From positions 186,001 through 250,000 of the forward strand of contig CAZQOQ010000015.1 of assembly GCA_964595205.1 (NCBI GenBank): a stretch of 64,000 nucleotides of DNA, in the 5' to 3' direction. Numbering within the stretch: the stretch's first letter is position 1; each line of letters starts with the position of its first letter. This document shows positions 60,217 to 64,000 of the stretch, one piece after another. The notes under the pieces were generated by a model that was not told the DNA's origin, made no database searches, and was given only the letters and a program-made list of their open reading frames with translations. The translations under genes were made by a program, and so were the position numbers. The stretch comes from JADKIH01 sp964595205 (GTDB taxonomy: Bacteria > Bacteroidota > Bacteroidia > AKYH767-A > 2013-40CM-41-45).

Positions 60217-61239
60217 TTAGTGTTGTACAACAAAGCTTCCTTTTTGCACTTTTCCCAGATTACTCACTTCATAGTGATAAACACCATTTTTCAGGGTTTG
60301 TATATTGATATTTTTAAGTCCATAATCAGTGATACGATACACTTCTTTACCGTTGTTATCGTAAATTACAACCTTCGTATTCTCATTCAGGTATTTAAAG
60401 TTAATGTTTTGAGAAGCCGGATTAGGATAAACCATCGGTTGCTTATTCTCAGCCACCTTATCAATACCTAACGGATGATCTACCAGGAATTGCGAAGACA
60501 TAGGAATCGTCCCCGTGCTGTCAAAATCCAGCTGCATCAGGAAATTAGAAGTCAGTCCGGAAGAGAAGAACCGATATGAAACTGACTGAGTCATCGATCC
60601 GAACAGTGGAAGATAATTCCCTCCACCGATGTCAACATAAACAGAATCGTAGACCGTATCGGTTATATTAACCTGAAGAACGTCATTATAAGTTCCGTTT
60701 GGCGTTGTAAGTGTACCATAACCGTTCGCTTTATGGAAAGAGCCGATACGATAGATGAACCTGTAAATAAATGTTCCGGTTGTATCCGTAATTGAAGTGT
60801 CGAACTGGCTGGTGGAATAAGTTGCTCTCGTATTGCCGAAAGTGAACGGTACCGGAACAATCAATTGCGGAGGAAAGAAGTTGCTACTCCTGTATGGATC
60901 CTGAACCGCGTCTAAATAAAATCCGTCCGTTGCGTTGGTGTAATATCTATAAGCATCAGAAGAAGGATCGTAACTGGAAACGTTTGATTGAAAATGGTCA
61001 ATGTAATAAGGAGTTACAGAAGGGTCGATGAATGCTGTAGTGTCATAATCAGGGTAAGCAAGCGTCGAATAATCCCATGTCTGCATCGGTCCGGTTGTAG
61101 GAACGGCTCCGGTGAATGCATCGTCTACGCCCATGATGTATGTATTTCCAATCACAGGTAAATCAGACTGCATAATAGTTGGTTGTGCCTTTGTTATAAA
61201 AGGAACGAATAGTAATAATGCCAGGTAAATTTTTTTCAT
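60217..61239 (-). CDS. Secreted protein with T9SS type A sorting signal
   Basis: A 340-residue protein with a signal peptide (KKIYLALLLFVPFITKAQ). Most of it is a Tyr/Thr/Ser/Asp-rich beta region with no recognised domain. The last 75 residues are the type A C-terminal domain for type IX secretion: MVYPNPASQNINFKY, KVVIYDNNGKEVY, and LKNGVYHYEVSNLGKVQKGSFVV. It is therefore exported across the outer membrane and probably attached to the surface or released. A strong terminator follows. Function unknown. Confidence 0.9.
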   Translation of the reverse strand: MKKIYLALLLFVPFITKAQPTIMQSDLPVIGNTYIMGVDDAFTGAVPTTGPMQTWDYSTLAYPDYDTTAFIDPSVTPYYIDHFQSNVSSYDPSSDAYRYYTNATDGFYLDAVQDPYRSSNFFPPQLIVPVPFTFGNTRATYSTSQFDTSITDTTGTFIYRFIYRIGSFHKANGYGTLTTPNGTYNDVLQVNITDTVYDSVYVDIGGGNYLPLFGSMTQSVSYRFFSSGLTSNFLMQLDFDSTGTIPMSSQFLVDHPLGIDKVAENKQPMVYPNPASQNINFKYLNENTKVVIYDNNGKEVYRITDYGLKNINIQTLKNGVYHYEVSNLGKVQKGSFVVQH

Positions 61240-61326
61240 TTGATTATAGTTTTTTCGGGAGTGAATTTATACAAGAAAAATGTCACTGAAAAATTCCTGA
61301 TAAGAAAAATTGAAAAAAATCAGATT

Positions 61327-61971
61327 TTATCTCAAGTCAACTACCTCTGATCCCGGGTAATTCTCGCTTTTGAAAACATATATGCTTTCATCATTAGCGC
61401 CGTTAGGTAAAAATTTATCAACCATAATCGTCTGAATTGTACCGTTTTTATCATACATAGAGGCACTAACGATCGACTTTTCTTCTTTATTCACTGTGAG
61501 TTTAACTTTGAAAATATTCCTGGATTTAGCATCAGAAGGAACCAGTTCAAGGTACTGATAAGTTGCTTTTTTGACTTTTTTCTCACTAATTAATTTTGAA
61601 AACCAGCCTTTTTCATAGATGGTAAATATATTTGTCGGAGTGATGGAATTCTCGTCTTTTTTCTGATTATCGATCTGAACCTCATTTGCATCCTTCACAT
61701 AAGTCCATCTTGTTTTTCCATCGCTGATAATTTCCTGACCGACAATCTGCAGTTTGTATTTCGAACCCTTTAAAAATAAGGTCCCCGTCTGACTTTGCCT
61801 GGTTTTATCTTTTTCGTTCTCTATTACGATGGAAAAGCTGGCTTTTATGGAGGTATAGGATTTATACTTATTGCTTAAACCGTTTAAAATGCTCTGTGCC
61901 TGTTTATCGGTTTGTGCAAATGCAGACTGAGAAGTGATAAAGATTAGTAAAAAAAATACCCTGAAATTCAT
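61327..61971 (-). CDS. LolA-like outer-membrane lipoprotein carrier
   Basis: A 214-residue periplasmic protein with a signal peptide (MNFRVFFLLIFITSQSAFAQ) and a LolA-fold domain: AQSILNGLSNKYKSYTSIKASFSI, GTLFLKGSKYKLQIVGQEIISDGKTRWTYVKDANEVQI, then hydrophobic-lined strands. LolA carries lipoproteins from the inner to the outer membrane. In Bacteroidota several homologues exist and may carry other lipids. A longer frame opens at 62031, but it runs through a promoter, so the ATG at 61971 is used. It lies downstream of ftsK and has its own promoter. Confidence 0.87.
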   Translation of the reverse strand: MNFRVFFLLIFITSQSAFAQTDKQAQSILNGLSNKYKSYTSIKASFSIVIENEKDKTRQSQTGTLFLKGSKYKLQIVGQEIISDGKTRWTYVKDANEVQIDNQKKDENSITPTNIFTIYEKGWFSKLISEKKVKKATYQYLELVPSDAKSRNIFKVKLTVNKEEKSIVSASMYDKNGTIQTIMVDKFLPNGANDESIYVFKSENYPGSEVVDLR

Positions 61972-61995
61972 TTTTCCCCGCTTTAAATTAATTTT

Positions 61996-62024
61996 CAAAA
62001 TTAGTTCTTTCAGGAGAATTTCAA
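61996..62024 (-). promoter_or_regulatory. Promoter of the LolA-like gene
   Basis: On the minus strand TTG (62024-62022), an 18-nt spacer and TAATTTTG (62003-61996) match the Bacteroidota promoter. The ATG follows 24 nt later. Confidence 0.72.
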
Positions 62025-62060
62025 AAAACATTCCAAACTAAAACCGGTAGAGATAAATTT

Positions 62061-64000
62061 CTAATTCTCCCTGTGCCTCAGGCCATTAAGAATTTGCTCA
62101 AGGCTCATCGGGTCTTTTATTAAAACTTCCCGGGCTTTGCTACCCTCAAAGGGACCGATTATTTTGGCTGCTTCAAGCTGATCGATAATCCGGCCTGCGC
62201 GGTTATAGCCAAGTTTTAATCGCCGCTGAAGCAAACTCGCTGAACCCTGTTGATGCTGTACAATAATCTGGGCAGCCTCCTCGAAAAGCGGATCCCTGTC
62301 ATCGAGATCCATATCCTTACTGCCTTCACCGCTTTCATCGATATATTCCGGCAATAAATGAGCATCGGAATAACCGCGTTGCGAACCGATAAATTCAGTG
62401 ATCTTGTCTACTTCCGGAGTATCGACGAATGCACACTGAAGGCGGATCAGGTCAGCTCCTGTAGAAAATAACATATCGCCCCGTCCGATCAGCTGATCCG
62501 CACCTCCCGTATCCAATATGGTCCTGGAATCTATTTTGGACGTCACCCGGAAAGCAATCCTTGCAGGGAAATTGGCTTTGATTGTTCCGGTGATAATGTT
62601 TACCGAAGGCCTCTGTGTTGCAATGATCAGGTGTATTCCAATTGCCCGCGCCAGTTGCGCCAGCCTCGCTATCGGCATTTCGATTTCTTTACCCGCTGTC
62701 ATGATCAGATCAGCAAACTCGTCAACCACCAGCACGATGTAAGGGAGAAACTTATGTCCGTTGTTTGGATTAAGCTTCCTGGCGATAAACTTTGCATTAT
62801 ATTCCTTGATGTTCCTAACCTGTGCATCCTTTAACAACTCATACCGCTGATCCATTTCCATGCACAGCGAATTCAGCGTGGCAATCACTTTTTTAGTATC
62901 GGTGATAATTGCCTCGGCTTCTCCAGGAAGCTTTGCAAGAAAATGTCGTTCTATCGTTTTGAATAATGTGAGTTCAACTTTTTTCGGATCAACGAGAACG
63001 AATTTTACCTGGGCGGGATGCTTGCTGTATAAAAGTGAGACGAGGATGGCATTTAAACCCACCGATTTTCCCTGACCTGTAGCTCCGGCCATGAGTAGAT
63101 GCGGCATGCGGGTGAGGTCGGCTACAAACACTTCATTGCTGATCGTTTTTCCCAATCCCACAGGCAATTCATAATCGTTATTCACGAATTTTTCAGAACC
63201 GAGGACACTCTTCATAGGAACAACTTCGGGCTTCTGGTTCGGAACTTCTATTCCGATCGTTCCTTTCCCCGGAATCGGGGCGATGATACGGATGCCAAGT
63301 GCGGCGAGACTCAGTGCTATATCATCTTCAAGGTTCTTGATCTTCGAGATTCTTACTCCGGCCTGCGGAACAATCTCAAACAACGTTACCGTCGGTCCGA
63401 TGGTAGCTTTAATTTTTTCTATCAGGATGTTGTAATGACTAAGCGTCTCAACAATCCTGTTCTTATTAGCTTCGAGTTCTTCTTTGTTGACTTCAATTCT
63501 CTTGTCGCCGTAATTTTCGAGAAGATCGAGAGTAGGGTAGGTGTATGATGATAAATCGAGAGTCGGATCATAATCACCCTGCGCATGCATCAGCTCCTGA
63601 GAGCCTTCGGTTATCAACTCATCATTAACAATTGCTTCAACTTCCATCGGTACTTCACCGTCTGAAGTAATGACCGGCCTGGATACAGGCGTTATCTCAA
63701 GCTCTTCTGGTGAAACGGTTTCCTCTTCTTCCTCTTCTTCCATCTCTTCAGACGCATCAACAACTTCTTCCTCATCAAGGTTAACAAACTCTCCTTCTTC
63801 TTCCGTTTCTTCCTCTTCTGATGAATCGTCAAGCTCCAACTCAACCGTATTTGCTTCTTTATCCTTAACTACATTTTCGGGATTTTTCAGATTCTCCACT
63901 GTTACAGGAATGCCTGTCTCTTCCACACTTCCTTCTTCTGCAACGATGCCTGGTTTTCTCTTCAGCGGAATATTAAATGCAACTACAAGGAATCCAACAA
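62061..64000 (-). CDS. ftsK: DNA translocase FtsK, 5' end beyond the window
   Basis: The C-terminal part of FtsK/SpoIIIE, which pumps DNA at the division septum. The frame stays open to the window edge, so the N-terminal membrane domain is missing. Visible are an acidic linker (about 63690-63860, long Glu/Asp runs), the alpha/beta motor with Walker A GATGQGKSVG (about 63062-63091) and Walker B IVLVVDEFADLI, the TQRPSVNIITGTIKANFPARI segment, and the C-terminal gamma winged-helix (QRRLKLGYNRAGRIIDQLE, near 62200) that reads polar DNA sequences. A GTG at 63926 is an internal codon, not the real start. The divisome link with the LysM gene upstream is only proximity. Confidence 0.95.
   Translation of the reverse strand, partial: VGFLVVAFNIPLKRKPGIVAEEGSVEETGIPVTVENLKNPENVVKDKEANTVELELDDSSEEEETEEEGEFVNLDEEEVVDASEEMEEEEEEETVSPEELEITPVSRPVITSDGEVPMEVEAIVNDELITEGSQELMHAQGDYDPTLDLSSYTYPTLDLLENYGDKRIEVNKEELEANKNRIVETLSHYNILIEKIKATIGPTVTLFEIVPQAGVRISKIKNLEDDIALSLAALGIRIIAPIPGKGTIGIEVPNQKPEVVPMKSVLGSEKFVNNDYELPVGLGKTISNEVFVADLTRMPHLLMAGATGQGKSVGLNAILVSLLYSKHPAQVKFVLVDPKKVELTLFKTIERHFLAKLPGEAEAIITDTKKVIATLNSLCMEMDQRYELLKDAQVRNIKEYNAKFIARKLNPNNGHKFLPYIVLVVDEFADLIMTAGKEIEMPIARLAQLARAIGIHLIIATQRPSVNIITGTIKANFPARIAFRVTSKIDSRTILDTGGADQLIGRGDMLFSTGADLIRLQCAFVDTPEVDKITEFIGSQRGYSDAHLLPEYIDESGEGSKDMDLDDRDPLFEEAAQIIVQHQQGSASLLQRRLKLGYNRAGRIIDQLEAAKIIGPFEGSKAREVLIKDPMSLEQILNGLRHREN

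Noticed and set aside
63924..63926. GTG as the start of a 621-residue FtsK protein
   Set aside because: The frame remains open upstream to the window edge and continues with a hydrophobic-then-basic stretch as expected before the FtsK linker, so the GTG is internal and the gene is cut by the window.

Overview
The window is a gene-dense stretch of a chromosome from a member of the Bacteroidota, most likely a free-living aerobic or microaerobic lineage near Chitinophagales/Sphingobacteriales/Cytophagales. The exact order cannot be fixed from the sequence. The evidence is: Bacteroidota-type promoters (TTG, about 19 nt, TAnnTTTG) in front of many genes; type IX secretion C-terminal signals on two secreted proteins; a bacillithiol gene (bshA); the Bacteroidota form of arginine decarboxylase; an E1 alpha-beta fusion; PD40/TPR/OmpA envelope proteins; and, with one exception, no Shine-Dalgarno signals. 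I see no rRNA, tRNA, CRISPR array, integrase, transposase or phage gene, and no pseudogene. Both window edges cut genes: truA at the left and ftsK at the right.

Layout. 1-8870 (+): end of truA, an MsbA-like ABC exporter, tpiA, prmA, a 1492-residue secreted protein of unknown function, and plsY. 8835-12854: a membrane TPR protein (-) and a GH3/beta-lactamase-fold fusion (+). 12857-13026 holds inverted arrays of 7-bp repeats. 13076-14746 (+): bshA-hemJ. 14760-18246 (-): LTA-synthase-like transferase, lipid kinase, DgkA and YciH in one tight operon. 18337-20044: a DUF5011-type lipoprotein, two small paralogous lipoproteins and a 48-residue FeoB-associated-type peptide. 20110-27529: branched-chain 2-oxoacid dehydrogenase E1 fusion (+), then a membrane patatin, ftcD and hutI (-). 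27744-37894 (+): aroC followed by envelope genes (AsmA-like, PorE-like, MuiA-like, a T9SS type B cargo, DUF2279-like). 37908-42277 (-): rhodanese, a 469-nt structured gap, uvrB, aroE, a DedA protein. 42471-49869: a DUF2027/Smr protein, a VOC protein, speA, then arginase-argS-YiiX-DUF4878. 49881-57093 (-): FAH hydrolase, exonuclease, PD40 protein, E2 acyltransferase, a GT2/sugar-transferase-like fusion, recR. 57179-64000: a sodium:solute symporter and a LysM/RlpA-like protein (+), then a small exported protein, a T9SS type A cargo, a LolA-like protein and ftsK (-).

How the genes fit together. Several neighbourhoods make functional sense. The LTA-synthase-like enzyme should release diacylglycerol, and the two lipid kinases directly downstream could recycle it. 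Arginine decarboxylase, arginase and arginyl-tRNA synthetase sit side by side around a divergent promoter region containing a small palindrome. The E1 fusion at 20 kb and the E2 protein at 53 kb probably belong to one complex. hutI and ftcD are the last two steps of histidine breakdown. The 28.9-37.9 kb and 58.7-64 kb blocks concern the outer membrane, the periplasm and T9SS cargo.

I found no clear-cut new multi-gene system. The features least explained by known families are the GC-rich structured element at 38368-38564, the inverted heptamer arrays at 12857-13026, the 1492-residue secreted protein with an embedded winged-helix-like segment, and the glycosyltransferase fused to a shrunken phosphoglycosyltransferase-like tail at 54433-56394.
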